Origin: Fasciola hepatica
Lineage: Eukaryota > Platyhelminthes > Trematoda > Plagiorchiida > Fasciolidae
DNA length: 64,000 nt
Assembly: GCA_948099385.1 (NCBI GenBank)
Contig: CANUEZ040000071.1
Location: 62,001 to 126,000, forward strand
Reading direction: 5' to 3'
Both the position numbers and the translations under genes were made by a program. The notes beneath the pieces were generated by a model, which saw nothing but the letters and a program-made list of their open reading frames with translations, was not told the origin of the DNA and made no database searches. Positions within the stretch are counted from its first letter, which is position 1, and each line of letters opens with the position of its first letter. Shown one piece after another: positions 12,005 through 22,688 of the stretch.

Positions 12005-12105
12005 CGCCAGACTGTAGGCAGCCATTTTGGTATTTGACTAATGTTAGTGTCGGATCCGGATGATACACCAATCGAACTTTGAGCTCATGGAGTTTTCTGT
12101 TTTTG
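12005..12105 (-). repeat. Dispersed repeat R1, copy c (inverted)
   Basis: The stretch from TGTAGGCAGCCATTTTGG to GAGCTCATGGAGTTTTCTG is the reverse complement counterpart of the repeats at 10,021 and 10,380. It abuts the tail of SINE copy 2. Confidence 0.45.
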
Positions 12106-12368
12106 TATTACATACTCGCTCATAAGTGCAGTAAAAAGGGTATATACCCTATAGCCACGAAGACCCTCTGCATTATTAGGGATGATCGACAACCAGATCT
12201 GAGACTTGCAATGGAGAAGCACATAATGTCCCAATATGTCAGGTGTGGTAACGAGCTGCATGACAATGGATTGTTGTCTACTACCAAAGTAAGCGGTGGT
12301 GGCGGGGATCCGAACCTCTGACCTCCGAGATGGAAATCTAACGCTCTGAACCACTTGACCACCACCGT
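12095..12368 (-). repeat. tRNA-derived SINE, copy 2 (best preserved head)
   Basis: Read on the minus strand, the copy begins GGTGGTCAAGTGGTTCAGAG, a tRNA-like D-arm region. It then has a B-box-like GGTTCGGATCC and a closing CGCCACC that can pair with the 5' end. The body matches copy 1 at 1777-2052. The 3' end is A-rich (AATACAAAAACAG). The head suggests a tRNA ancestor, but the stems are too degraded for a functional tRNA. The boundary with repeat R1 overlaps by a few bases. Confidence 0.65.
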
Positions 12369-13020
12369 TCAGATTGAAGACGAGCACTGGCACGTCTCCC
12401 CCCCCTCCTCGGCGGAAGAGCGCTGATACTTGAATATTACATAAGAACTAGCATCAAGTCGATAAAGAAAGTTTGTGAATACAAGAGAGCCACTGGTGGT
12501 GACATCTACTTGTATCCCCCAGTGTATCTAACCACTGAGTGGGAGGTCTCTTGGATCCCACTCAGGAAGCCTAGCACGCTCCATATGACCAAGTTCACAA
12601 GTTGGGATTTTCATACCTTTCTTCCTCGGCATGGACTACTCATCCTTACTCGTCCTTCAACCATTACACCTCCCAGCTACCACTGCGTGCAAAGGAAGAT
12701 GTGTCTTTGCTCGAAGGTTTGTTGAAGAGTAAAGATGTAATCGATACAATCCCGACTGGGTTTGAAACCGGCTTGATTCTCAAGCGCACACATTTCGCGA
12801 GTACTGGATAATCGGTGGAGACCAAACCCGGTGGGCAGTTCGGATGGGATACTCATCAAGCTAACCTCTCTGTGGCTTACACAACAGGACCTGTCACTTT
12901 TCTGGTAAATCGGCACAATTATCGATTCACACCATTCCCTGGGAGTCCGTCCATCATACCAAATTAACTCCGAAATCAGAGCTTCGCCTCTTGAAAAAGA
13001 ATGCTGCTGCAGCTTTGTAC
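12369..13020. other. No supported gene
   Basis: Between SINE copy 2 and the possible exon at 13,021-13,458. Small frames on both strands show no motif. Confidence 0.3.
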
Positions 13021-13458
13021 CTTTTCAAGTAACCTACTTCCAGGATAACGTCCATCTAGCTGCATCGTTTCTCTTGAAGATATATACAGAAGATCCGCTA
13101 TGGAAAAAGACTTAATTTTGAATGAATAGCTCTTGCGAGATGAGCCGGCTTCATGGATGTCCCGAATGACACCTACCCATGAGCGGTGTATGTGCAGGAA
13201 CTGTTCATGAAGAGTTTCGAGAGTTAGGTATAAAGTGGCGTCTCCAGCGTCATTCAACTTTTTGTTCAAAGTAGCAACTCTAGCCCATACACAACGAAGT
13301 GCTACTTGTAAGGTAACGGGGAGTTTGTGTGTTGGTAGCCGGTGACCGAACGAGCGGTTCATACGCCTTTTGGGTGGCGGTCTGCCAAGCGAAGATGCCC
13401 AACTTGTTCTAGTGAATCTTGCCCCACTTAGGATAACTGAGTAAAACGAAAGAGACAA
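13021..13458 (-). CDS. Possible first exon or orphan ORF, unrecognised
   Basis: A minus-strand frame starts at 13458 and is open for 160 codons to 12,976. A plausible donor, AAAAG|GTACAAAG, after 13021 would end the exon at 438 nt in phase 0. The peptide has a basic, Pro-rich start and then helical-looking sequence including LETLHEQFLHIHRSWVGVI. Upstream lies a GC-richer stretch, unusual for the neighbourhood. No family is recognised, and it sits beside the 3' end of a decayed retroelement, so an element-derived origin is possible. Confidence 0.25.
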
Positions 13459-13582
13459 TTGCCTTTTTTAGTGGCGGGCCGCATTCGTGCACGTCACGTT
13501 GCTGCCTATGCGCGAAAACCCGCCACGCCCTCTAACAACGCGGCGTTGGTTTTGTTTGGTCAATCACCGCCAAAGTAAGTCA

Positions 13583-15210
13583 CAGAGCAAAACGGGGTCT
13601 AGCTTCAGACAAAACGACATCCTTGTTTGTTAGAACGCGTGCTAGAAACGGAATTCCTGTACAAAGGAAATCTGCAGGGAAGCAGTTTATACCTGGATCG
13701 GGTAGAAGAGTGAACTGACAAAGAGTAAGACCAAAATATAATGGATGCGAAGTATCAGAAAGGATTTTCTTGCAAACGCTGTTATGTGGCTGGTGCATGG
13801 CTCCAAGACTAGGCCATTTAACGCTATACCAGAAACAAGACTATTAATGCATAAGCCTCTGCGAAGAGCGACGAAGTCTTTTTTAGTAATCCTGGGAAAA
13901 TTACGGGAACAACAAAGAATGCCAGGTAATATACACTGTTTTACAAAAGTGGAAAAAACAGACTGTAGAGCACTAAATTGCCGTGGATCTTTAATCTGAT
14001 ACGACAAGCGACACAGTTTTCCTACCGCGATTTCAGTGGACAAAGATCGATGCAGATTACGCTGCACCGTAACACCAAGATATTTCACGTGGTTTATACG
14101 TACGAGGGGGAACAGAATTATTGGTGGAAGTGTCTTCGAAGAATATGAACCAGTGGTGGAAAAACACTTATCACATTTACTACCGTTCAACAGAAGACCA
14201 GATTAGAAAAGTTCTGATTATGTGAAAAATCTGCTATTAATTCGTACAAGTCTGACCTGTTTGAGACAGACCTAGCCAAAACAACATCTTCAGCATATTT
14301 AAAAATGAGGGCTGGATGGGAGACAGGCAAACCACTTGTAGTGAACTCGATCATTCCGAGAAACTGATTGTTTTCTGGACACCATTTTGGATCTATTTTC
14401 ACTACGATCTTTTCTGACGCTTGACATCGACCTCATAGCGTTGTCCGGTTGCGTACGTTTTACTGGACTGACTTTTCCGAGGTTTCCGTCGACCTCGTTT
14501 TGAATCACTTTCGCTTTCGGTCGTCCGCCGATAGTACGCGCTCGCGGTTCGCTTTCTGCACAGCCGTTGCGTTTCGTTTTCCGTTCGGTTTATCTCTCGT
14601 ATCGGTAGTTTTGGTGCCACGTTAATATAGAATACACCTTGCATCTATAAACCGACTTGCGTCTTCTCTATTCGTCCGATAGAGGGGATAACGTTGGTAT
14701 TTCGCTGCTAGACTCAATAGGAGACACATTCATTAGCCGCTCTCGAACGTCTTCTATACGCTAATGAATGTTGAAAACAAATACGGAGAAAGTACAGCAC
14801 CTTGAAGTACACCGGTACTGGTTCAGAGGCGTTCGGAGACTTTTCTGCCTATTTTGGTGCAGTGTTCTTCAAGAGAAATAGTCTTTTAACCAATTTAGTG
14901 AAAATGCGAGGCAACGAAAAGATTTTAGTTTTCTGAGAAGCGAGCGTGGTACACTGCCAAAGGCCGAGGTGAAGTCAAGAAAAGCACATCTAACTGACAC
15001 GCTGAAATCACTGAGGGATTTGGCAATATGGTGCACAATGAACGCTACTGCAGCAACTATGGAGCGCTTGGATTCGTAAGCAAATTTTACTCGTTGGTTA
15101 GACCTATCACCGTGGTTTGAAGACGACGAAGCACAACCCGTTCCGCAATTTTTACTCCTGACCGAGATAGAGTTGTCGGAAAAATACCCCAGAATACTTC
15201 CGGAAAACAC
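13583..15210 (-). pseudogene. CR1/RTE-type non-LTR reverse transcriptase fossil (RT-G)
   Basis: RT blocks appear in order on the minus strand. The motif A region CAFLDFTSAFGSVPRSLL is at about 14,955-15,005, and motif B TGVLQGAVLSPYLFSTF at about 14,760-14,815. A motif C equivalent, KYAEDVVLA (second-to-last Asp changed to Glu), is near 14,285-14,310. The thumb region VKYLGVTVQ is near 14,050-14,080. A C-terminal part ending near 13,583 includes CKKILSDTSHPLYF. Frameshifts separate these blocks. The gap between motifs B and C is about 450 nt, far more than normal, so extra sequence (about 14,400-14,745) has been inserted. No endonuclease domain is present, so the copy is 5'-truncated. It would have been the target-primed reverse transcriptase of a LINE. 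Confidence 0.75.
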
Positions 15211-15323
15211 AGGTTGGCCAACAAGCCCGTTTTCAGTGTTTCTTAATCATACCAATACAACAATATATATGACTAGATGCATAAGGGATACAGTCAACAA
15301 AAATAACGAGTGGTGGTACAAGA

Positions 15324-17575
15324 TTATTCGGAGACCAGGTGTGAACGGGCTAACACTTTCTCAGCGTGTAAGCTTTCGGGCGTTCTTGGACCTGACGTTG
15401 GGTAGTGAGTGGGCCAGGGTAGACTAAGTACATGCACAAATTTATTCTGAGCACATAAAGCGGGGTTGTAGAGGCGAATCCCAACCACTTCCGTTGTGGC
15501 CAAGATGAGACATCTCACCGATCTTGACGGCCGACCTCGGACCCTATACAGGGGGCGGGATGCTTGATCCATGTTCACTGTGTGACGAGTGTCAGCTAGA
15601 TGTGGAACGACTGCGCTGGCGATTGACCTAATTATTCCAATCCTCAACCACGCTGGACTGTGATCACGAATGCGTTCAGACAAGCGTCTGGTCGTGCGGC
15701 CGATATACGTTGTTCCACAGGAACAAGTAAAAGAATACACACAGAATGAGGCTGCAGAAACAGGCACGTTATCTTTTACCTGCAAACACACCGTTGGCTC
15801 AGGTGTGGACAAAACAGTTTAGTAGCGTAGGATGTTTTGTTGACTACGCTTGCTAACCTTCGGTTCACTACATCTGCCGAAGTGTCACCTTTAAATGGCA
15901 GAGACGTGTACATTGTTTTTTTTAACCATCGTTTTCCTTGGAATGTGTATCCAACTGCATCATCGGATCGATTAAGCGTTCCGGGTATCCGTTTTGAACA
16001 AGAATACTGCGCACCGTAACGAGCTCTTCTTTGACGGTATCTTCGGTGCATATCTTGTTCGCTCTGTTTGTTAGGCGTATAATTAGTTTTTCTTTAATTT
16101 AAGCGTAAAAAGCTACGGAAGTGGATATACTGTCCATTCCATGTTGGTTTTCTGTGCACTGACCACCGCATTAAGCCATCTTCTCGACAAGTCAAAAATA
16201 CGTCTAGAAAGGCAAGTGAGTTGTCTGATTCTGATTCTAGTGTAAAGCGCAAGTTCGGATGTACTGAGCTGATGCTGTTTGGTAATTAATCTCAGTGGAG
16301 AAATTGGTCTGTTTTATATAGAATATCATCCAAGTATCGCTTGTACAACCGAATTTTGCGAATTGATGATTGCAACGGGTCGTTTTCCAATTTGCCATAA
16401 AAACATCAGCAAACAGTGGCCCAAGTGGAGACCCATTGCCACACCGTCTGTTTGGCGGTAAACCTGCTCGTAAAACTTAAACTGAATATTCTGGGTACAT
16501 AAAAAAGTAACTATCGCAGGTCATCTAAAGGCACGTCTGTTTCAATTCCATCTGCTTGTATGGAGCCACAAATTTAGTCAATGATTTCCTCAATTGGGAT
16601 GTTAGTGAATAGTGACGTGACATCTAGAGAGCATATGTTGTCCTTTCACATTTAGATCACTGACACATTTTACAAGTTCGAAAGTATCTCTCAGACTGTG
16701 TTTTGTCCTTGCCGCTCTAGCTAACTCCAAGAGACATGTCAACTGCTAGGGTACGACGTGATACGGTGAGTTGCACATGTCTAGAATTGGCCTTAGTGCG
16801 ACTCCTGCCTTATGAGTTTTTGGTAATCCATGCAGTCTTGGGATGGTAGTTCCTGTGGGTCGAATTCTTTCAAATGTGACAGAATCAATAGCGCCCTTTT
16901 GTTTAGGATGCCGTAACTTGTTAGCCAGGTGCTATGACCCACGTGTTCTTTTCTACGGCCTGTGTGGAAAACTGTGAGCACGATCTAAACTTGCGACTTC
17001 AATCGCTCCAGTCCGCTATGGAAAACCAGAAGACAACAATTCAGCTTGCCACAAAAATGTGTTCATGCGATATTTAGAGAGAAAATCGAACGTTCCCGAA
17101 CTCGAACATCCAGTTAGGTTCAAGCCTTGTTAGGCCAATTAGGTTGCTAAGAGCATTTGCCGGATTGATCATTGATCTGTTGACCCAATTTGCGTCGGAC
17201 TTCAGATGACTGCTCGATCGACAAAAAGGGTTCCGTCTTGAGTAATCCGATGAACTATTGATTATTGATTATGCATTCCGGCCTGGCACTCTCGAGTTGG
17301 ATTGACGGCTTGCTTAAAAATGAAGTTTTTTCTTGTTTCTTTTTAACTTTTCAACGACAGGGACTTCTCTTTTTGACTCGCCCTGTCTTTTTCGGTTTCC
17401 ATCTTCACGAATTTGGAATCATCGTTAAGTATGGCCTTCAGTTTCTCAATATGGTCCGATTTTTTAAGATGCACTACACCCGCCCCCTTATTAGGTTTTG
17501 CTATAACCACTTCTTTATTCTTTTGTAACCCTCTTAGCTTTATATTGTGATCTGTTGCCAATAAACCTCTCACTG
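15324..17575 (-). pseudogene. Penelope-like element with RT and GIY-YIG endonuclease, decayed
   Basis: On the minus strand the 5' part (17,343-17,573) has NKEVVIAKPNKGAGVVHLKK, the conserved block upstream of Penelope RTs. Next comes IPRLHGLPKTHKAG at about 16,800-16,860. RT motif A SLDVTSLFTNIP is near 16,590-16,630, followed by a stop. Motif B DGVAMG with a nearby frame slip is at about 16,440-16,460, and motif C YLDD is at 16,325-16,336. A GIY-YIG endonuclease is in frame 15,324-15,812: VYSFTCSCGTTYIGRTTRRL. Penelope elements carry this nuclease instead of an APE or DDE enzyme. Several frameshifts and stops make the copy dead. It abuts the truncated CR1-A RT at 17,575-17,577 directly. Confidence 0.85.
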
Positions 17576-17576
17576 T

Positions 17577-18001
17577 TGGCTGTGAGGAACTTTGTCAAAC
17601 GACTTACTAAAGTTCACGAAGATGACGTCCGTGACATATCCCTCGGCCTTGGAGTTCGACCAACTTTCACGGGCGGTCAACAGGTTTGACAGACATGATT
17701 TGTTCCGCCGAAAACCGTGCTGCTCTGCGCATAGCAGTTGACAGCGCTCCAGATGTTCACGTATACGAACAGCCACCAGCCTTTTCATGACCTTTCCAGC
17801 TACGGAAGTGAGGCTAACTGGGCGGTAGTTGGCCGAGGTGGATTTTGTACCAACCTTGTACAGCGGAACAACAACTGCTTTTTTCCACTGCTGAGGTAGA
17901 CTTCCAGTGGCCAACGACAAATTGAAGAACCGCGTTAGTGGTGTAGTTAGCTGGTCCGCCAACTCCTTCAACATCAACGGATGCACGTCGTCCGGTCCCG
18001 G
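17577..18001 (-). pseudogene. CR1-A reverse transcriptase, N-terminal half (piece 3 of 3)
   Basis: The minus-strand frame begins at the BEL-1 insertion point with PGPDDVHPLMLKEL and continues through QQWKKAVVVPLYK and the NYRPVSLT block. It then has EQHGFRRNKSCLSNLL and ends just after motif A, VDFSKAFDKVPH-like (Asp to Asn at the first acidic position: VNFSKSFDKVPH). Downstream motifs are absent because the sequence switches to the Penelope-like element. Its upstream part lies beyond BEL-1 at 24,702-25,420. The two halves are in the same frame when the insertion and one copy of the CCCGG duplication are set aside. Confidence 0.85.
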
Positions 18002-18380
18002 TGTAACAGCCGGTCGTGGAAAATCCCCCTTTTTCCCTCGCGATTCAGTGTTTTTTCCCAACATCACTCATTTCCATACACTATTGACTTGTCTTTACGA
18101 ACTGGTTGTTCTTCTGGACCAATTGTTGTTTGTTCGCGCCCAGAGCGCTATTTTGGCACATCCTTGTTCAGGACCTGCGTGACGCACGTGCTGTCTGCTC
18201 ACACGCTGCTATTCGGTTTCTCGTTGTTGAGACTTTGTGATCGTATTATTGAGGTTTGTATATTGTGTACGTCATTGTTTATTTTAATAATCTAGTATCG
18301 TAGAATTATCACGGATAATCGCCTTCTGATTTCGGGATCCGTTGCGAATTTGGCTACGCATTGCTCAAACGTTCGTAACA
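18002..18380 (+). repeat. BEL-1 5' LTR
   Basis: 379 bp, TG...CA ends, identical by eye to 24,323-24,701. It should supply the promoter; no canonical TATA box stands out. The bases right after it (ATACTCAATA) do not match a usual tRNA primer site; a TGGAACGAGG lies about 17 nt further on. Confidence 0.95.
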
Positions 18381-18422
18381 ATACTCAATAGATCTATTTG
18401 GAACGAGGAAAATTCACGCAAA

Positions 18423-21400
18423 ATGCCAAGGAAAGGATCAAAGGCAATCGAATCCGGACAGGAAGTAATACGGCAAGTCTCTGGGGAGGTTTTGGGTACA
18501 TATGATTCTTTAGTTAATGCTAGATCGCCTAGTCCTGTCAGTGCTAGCTCATGTGTTATTGAAAGCAATATTGATTTTAAGGATGTCGATTTATATAAGC
18601 TGAGAATAATAGAACTAGAGCAACAGTTACTTTCGGCTAGACTACAGGCGCATGAAGCAGAGAAGTGTACACAGAAACAGCGAGAGTATAGGACCAATGA
18701 CTTCGACACTTCCGATAGGTTAGAGTGCAATAAGGTAGGGAACCCCACGCAGGTCGCCGACTACAAACCACCATCGATCGATCTGCCTAGAGTGGAGCTA
18801 ACGGTTTTCGACGGGCGAGCTGAGCAATATTGCAAGTTTGTCAAACAGTTCGAGACGTTCGTTGAAAACAAGGTAACCGACCCTGGGCAAAGGCTTCTTT
18901 ACCTTACTCACTACTGCCGAGGCCGAGCGCGAGAAGCTATCGACGGATGCACCATGCTCGATCCAGAACAAGGCTTCACAAGGGCAAGAAAGATTCTGAG
19001 GGACTTGTTTGGCCAACCTTTCAAAGTAGCCCGTAACCTAATAGAGGGCGTGATGATAGAGGCAAAGAGAACCAAGGGCGACGTCTACACCATGGCCGAC
19101 CTGGTGATCAAGATGCAGAACTGCTCAATAGCCCTCGACCATTTAGGTTACAGAGCTGACCTAGACGCCATGCACACTTTGGAAGGCATAGTCCATCACC
19201 TCTCTCCCGAACTACAGGGTCGGTGGGCGGAAGAAGCTGAACGGATAAGCCGAGGCGACAGAGAAGCCAACTTCGAAGACCTGACTGAATACTTAGACAG
19301 GCAAACGAAGATAGCTGACAGCAGATTCGGCCGACTCATCCGGGACAGCAACCGAGCAAACAAGCCCGGTACTAGCCAAGTCCAAACCCCTGTACGGGAA
19401 CATCCAAAGTACCAGCCTTGGACCAACACACACGTCATTTCACGAGATGCTACGGCGAAACCAAATTGCAGATCCTGTGGTACTAGCCATGGCCTACCAG
19501 AATGCCCCAAGTTCGGCAACGCCACAATAGACGAACGGTGGGGAATGGCGAGGATGGCAGGAGCATGTTTCATCTGTCTCAACACCACGCACCGGGCAGC
19601 AGCCTGTAGAACAAGGAATCGATGTGGTTACGAGGGCTGCACGGGCAGACACCATCGGCTGCTGCATCAGGCGAGAGTAACCATATCCGAGGCGAGTGCC
19701 AAGCCCAGCGTGATTTGTTCAACTTCACAATCTGCCAGTAAACCGGTACGTTTAGGCGTAGTGGCCGTGGGAGTAGTGACTCCGACTGGGATAGTCAAGG
19801 CGTTGGCTTTCGTTGATAGTGGATCCGACACCACTTTAGTGAAAGAGCTGTTTGCCGACAAACACCAACTGGCTAAAGGTGCGACGTCGTTAGCAGTGAG
19901 CACGGTGGGCGGAACACAGGTAATGACTGCCGGTAGACTAAGGCTGCAACTCATCTCTCTAGATACTAACGAGGAAATTGAACCAACGGAGGCATTCACG
20001 TTAGCGGATCTCCCCATGCGAGCACCAAGGTCGGTGAACGCAATCTTGAATCGATGGCCTCACCTGCAGGATGTAACCGTTGTAGACTGGGAAGATGATG
20101 AGGTGGATCTCCTCATCGGATGCGACGTGCCAGAGGCGCATTGGGTGCTTGACCAAAGAGTGGGCGACCGCCAGGCACCTTATGCCGTACGCACGGCTCT
20201 GGGATGGATGTTATACGGTCCAGTAGGGGAACGCGGTTCCGTGAATTACTTATCCGCCGAAACGGACCGCATAGAGTATCATCTGCAACGGCTTTATGAA
20301 AAGGAGTTTCATGACATTGGGGACGAAAGACCGACGTTGTCTCAAGAGGATCACTTCGCTCTACAAACGGTGCGGCAAGGCTCTAGAGGCCTCAAAAAAC
20401 AGTTCGAGGTTCCCCTCCCATGGCGCACACCGGTCGACCCGTGGACTGACAACAGAAATTATGTTCTCCAACGATTACTACGACTAAAAGAACGCTTCAT
20501 TCGAGACCAGAATCTGTGGGAACGATACGCGGATTTGATGAAGCGAAACGAGGACCTCGGTTACGTTGAAAGGGTGCCTGTTAACACCGACAGCAAAAGG
20601 GGTATCTGGTATCTGCCTCACCATCCGGTTATCAACCCCAAGAAACCCAATAAACTGCGCGTGGTTTTCGACTGTGCGGCCAAGTTCCAGGGCAAGTCGT
20701 TAAACGATCGCCTACTACAGGGGCCTGACTGGACCACACCACTGATCGATGTTCTGTGCCGTTTCAGAGTGGGTAAAGTGGCTTTGTCTGCTGACATTAG
20801 GGAAATGTTCCATCAGGTGAAGATTCCGGTAGGAGAACGAGATGCTTTGCGTTTCCTGTGGTGGGAAGGGAGCGACCGGGACAACGCAGTGGTGAATTAT
20901 AGGATGACCGTCCACCCCTTCGGAGCCATATCGTCACCATTTTGTGCGAATTACGCCCTTCGAGAATCAGCGAACAAACATGGCGATCTGGTACATCGGA
21001 CGGTGGTAGAAAGCGTCAGCAGGAACTTCTACGTCGACGACTACCTTGGGTCATTCGATGATGTGGAATCAGCTCTAGAACAGTTCAGGGGTCTGACGAG
21101 ATTGCTGGAAGAGGGTGGCTTCCATCTAACTAAATGGATGTCGAACGCTTCGGAAGTGCTGAAGGTCATCCCGTATCACGAAAAGGTCGAAAGGGTAAGA
21201 GATTTGGACGGCTCTCCACTTCCTATCGAGCGCACTTTAGGGATACAATGGGACGCGGAAACGGACGATTTTGTTTTCGAACTGAACGTTCCCGAGCTGC
21301 CAATAACCCGTCGTGGCATACTATCTGCCGTCTCAAGTTTGTTCGACCCGCTCGGTTTCGTCTCACCATGGCTGCTACCCGGAAAGATCTTGCTGCAGCG

Positions 21401-22688
21401 GCTGTGCCGTAAGAAAGTCGATTGGGACCAGTCACTGGACCGAGGGGACCGGCTGGACTGGGAGGAATTTTTGAACACCTTGAAGAAATTAGGGGACATA
21501 AGAATACCACGATGTTTGACCCCTGGCCATACGACACGGACTGGAGAACTACATGCCTTTTCCGATGCATCCGAAGTCGGTTATGGAGCTGTGGTGTACG
21601 GACGATGGTGCGCAGGAGATGGACAATATACCACGAGGATCCTGTTCGCCAAAGCCCGCGTTGCTCCACTGAAGTCGGTCTCAATCCCACGCCTTGAACT
21701 CAGCGCAGCCGTGTTGGCAGTCAGGGTGGTGCAAGCTGTGAAGAGATGTTTCGATCTCTACATTTGGTCGGTGAGCTTCTGGACGGATTCAACGATAGTA
21801 CTTTACTACATTAACAACGTACGGAGCCGGTTTAGTACTTTCGTTGCTAACCGGCTCACGATTATCCACGATGAATCGGCCACGCACCAGTGGAGTCATG
21901 TCAGGTCTGGCGATAATCCGGCCGACCTGTGCTCCCGAGGTGCGAACAACTTCAGGCAACTGGACACGTGGACGAGAGGGCCGAACTTCCTGCAATTGCC
22001 CAAACAGGACTGGCCCCTGTTCGAATTAAAACCCCCTACGGAATTGGAACTGGAGATCAAAGGCGTAGTGATAGCAACAAACGTCGTCAAAGCGTCGCCC
22101 ATTTTATCGCGACTGGTCAGGTTTTCTTCCTGGATGAAGACGCTTCGTTCGCTAGTTTGGTTAACCAGGTTCAAGATAAGTTTACTGGTCATGAAAGGGC
22201 TACGGCCCTCAGGTCGGATACCGGTCGGCCCGATAGGTCCCGATGAGCTACAAGCGGCAGAGTACAATATTTTCAGAATGGTACAACGCGAGGCTTTCGC
22301 CCGAGAACTCAAGAGGGCGGAAGAAGTGGGGCTGACGAATGAAGACATGCCATCTCCAAGAGGCGAGCTGAAGCGTTTAAACCCAAAACTCATCAACGGA
22401 CTGCTGCGGGTGGATGGTAGGCTGACCAACGCCCACCTGAACTTCGACATAAAGTATCCTATACTGCTGCCTGCGAGACAACCTGTAGTAGAGATAATGA
22501 TTCAACACGTCCACGCCGTGGAGGGACATGCCGGGGAAAGTCACGTGACGAGCGTCATCCGAAAGCGTCTTTGGTTGTTGAGAGGACGAGAGAATGTAAA
22601 ACGCGTGATCCGACGGTGTGTGCAATGCAGGAGACGCAATGCCACAGCAGGCAAACAACTCATGTCTCGCTACCAGAATGCAGGGTAA
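18423..22688 (+). CDS. BEL-1 gag-pol: gag, aspartic protease, RT, RNase H, integrase zinc finger
   Basis: The frame is open from 18,342 (inside the LTR), but the ATG at 18,423 (MPRKGSK) just after the LTR is the likely start, giving 1,421 codons. In order: a coiled-coil-like N-terminus; a gag domain of the DUF1759 type (about 18,790-19,050); Cys/His zinc knuckles (19,460-19,660, with CRSCGTSHGLPEC and CFICLNTTHRAAAC); an aspartic protease with DSG at 19,815-19,823; RT with LSADIREMFHQVKIP and YVDD at 21,030-21,041; RNase H with HAFSDASEVGYGAVVYG near 21,550; and the integrase HHCC finger near 22,512-22,635. It ends TAA at 22,686-22,688. The RT active site is intact. The integrase core lies in the -1 frame. 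The order is typical of BEL/Pao. Confidence 0.95.
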   Translation: MPRKGSKAIESGQEVIRQVSGEVLGTYDSLVNARSPSPVSASSCVIESNIDFKDVDLYKLRIIELEQQLLSARLQAHEAEKCTQKQREYRTNDFDTSDRLECNKVGNPTQVADYKPPSIDLPRVELTVFDGRAEQYCKFVKQFETFVENKVTDPGQRLLYLTHYCRGRAREAIDGCTMLDPEQGFTRARKILRDLFGQPFKVARNLIEGVMIEAKRTKGDVYTMADLVIKMQNCSIALDHLGYRADLDAMHTLEGIVHHLSPELQGRWAEEAERISRGDREANFEDLTEYLDRQTKIADSRFGRLIRDSNRANKPGTSQVQTPVREHPKYQPWTNTHVISRDATAKPNCRSCGTSHGLPECPKFGNATIDERWGMARMAGACFICLNTTHRAAACRTRNRCGYEGCTGRHHRLLHQARVTISEASAKPSVICSTSQSASKPVRLGVVAVGVVTPTGIVKALAFVDSGSDTTLVKELFADKHQLAKGATSLAVSTVGGTQVMTAGRLRLQLISLDTNEEIEPTEAFTLADLPMRAPRSVNAILNRWPHLQDVTVVDWEDDEVDLLIGCDVPEAHWVLDQRVGDRQAPYAVRTALGWMLYGPVGERGSVNYLSAETDRIEYHLQRLYEKEFHDIGDERPTLSQEDHFALQTVRQGSRGLKKQFEVPLPWRTPVDPWTDNRNYVLQRLLRLKERFIRDQNLWERYADLMKRNEDLGYVERVPVNTDSKRGIWYLPHHPVINPKKPNKLRVVFDCAAKFQGKSLNDRLLQGPDWTTPLIDVLCRFRVGKVALSADIREMFHQVKIPVGERDALRFLWWEGSDRDNAVVNYRMTVHPFGAISSPFCANYALRESANKHGDLVHRTVVESVSRNFYVDDYLGSFDDVESALEQFRGLTRLLEEGGFHLTKWMSNASEVLKVIPYHEKVERVRDLDGSPLPIERTLGIQWDAETDDFVFELNVPELPITRRGILSAVSSLFDPLGFVSPWLLPGKILLQRLCRKKVDWDQSLDRGDRLDWEEFLNTLKKLGDIRIPRCLTPGHTTRTGELHAFSDASEVGYGAVVYGRWCAGDGQYTTRILFAKARVAPLKSVSIPRLELSAAVLAVRVVQAVKRCFDLYIWSVSFWTDSTIVLYYINNVRSRFSTFVANRLTIIHDESATHQWSHVRSGDNPADLCSRGANNFRQLDTWTRGPNFLQLPKQDWPLFELKPPTELELEIKGVVIATNVVKASPILSRLVRFSSWMKTLRSLVWLTRFKISLLVMKGLRPSGRIPVGPIGPDELQAAEYNIFRMVQREAFARELKRAEEVGLTNEDMPSPRGELKRLNPKLINGLLRVDGRLTNAHLNFDIKYPILLPARQPVVEIMIQHVHAVEGHAGESHVTSVIRKRLWLLRGRENVKRVIRRCVQCRRRNATAGKQLMSRYQNAG

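Noticed and set aside
12300..12368. Functional tRNA gene
   Set aside because: The tRNA-like head lacks proper stems and is followed by a body and tail shared with two other copies, so it is a SINE head.
18381..18410. Primer binding site of BEL-1
   Set aside because: The bases directly after the LTR do not match a usual tRNA 3' end; TGGAACGAGG lies 17 nt further, which is too far to assert.
22571..22688. Programmed -1 frameshift site between BEL gag-pol and integrase
   Set aside because: The frame switch falls near 22,665 (TCTCGCTACC), where no classic slippery heptamer is present. A fixed one-base deletion in the family explains it equally well, so it is reported as a shared break rather than a recoding site.
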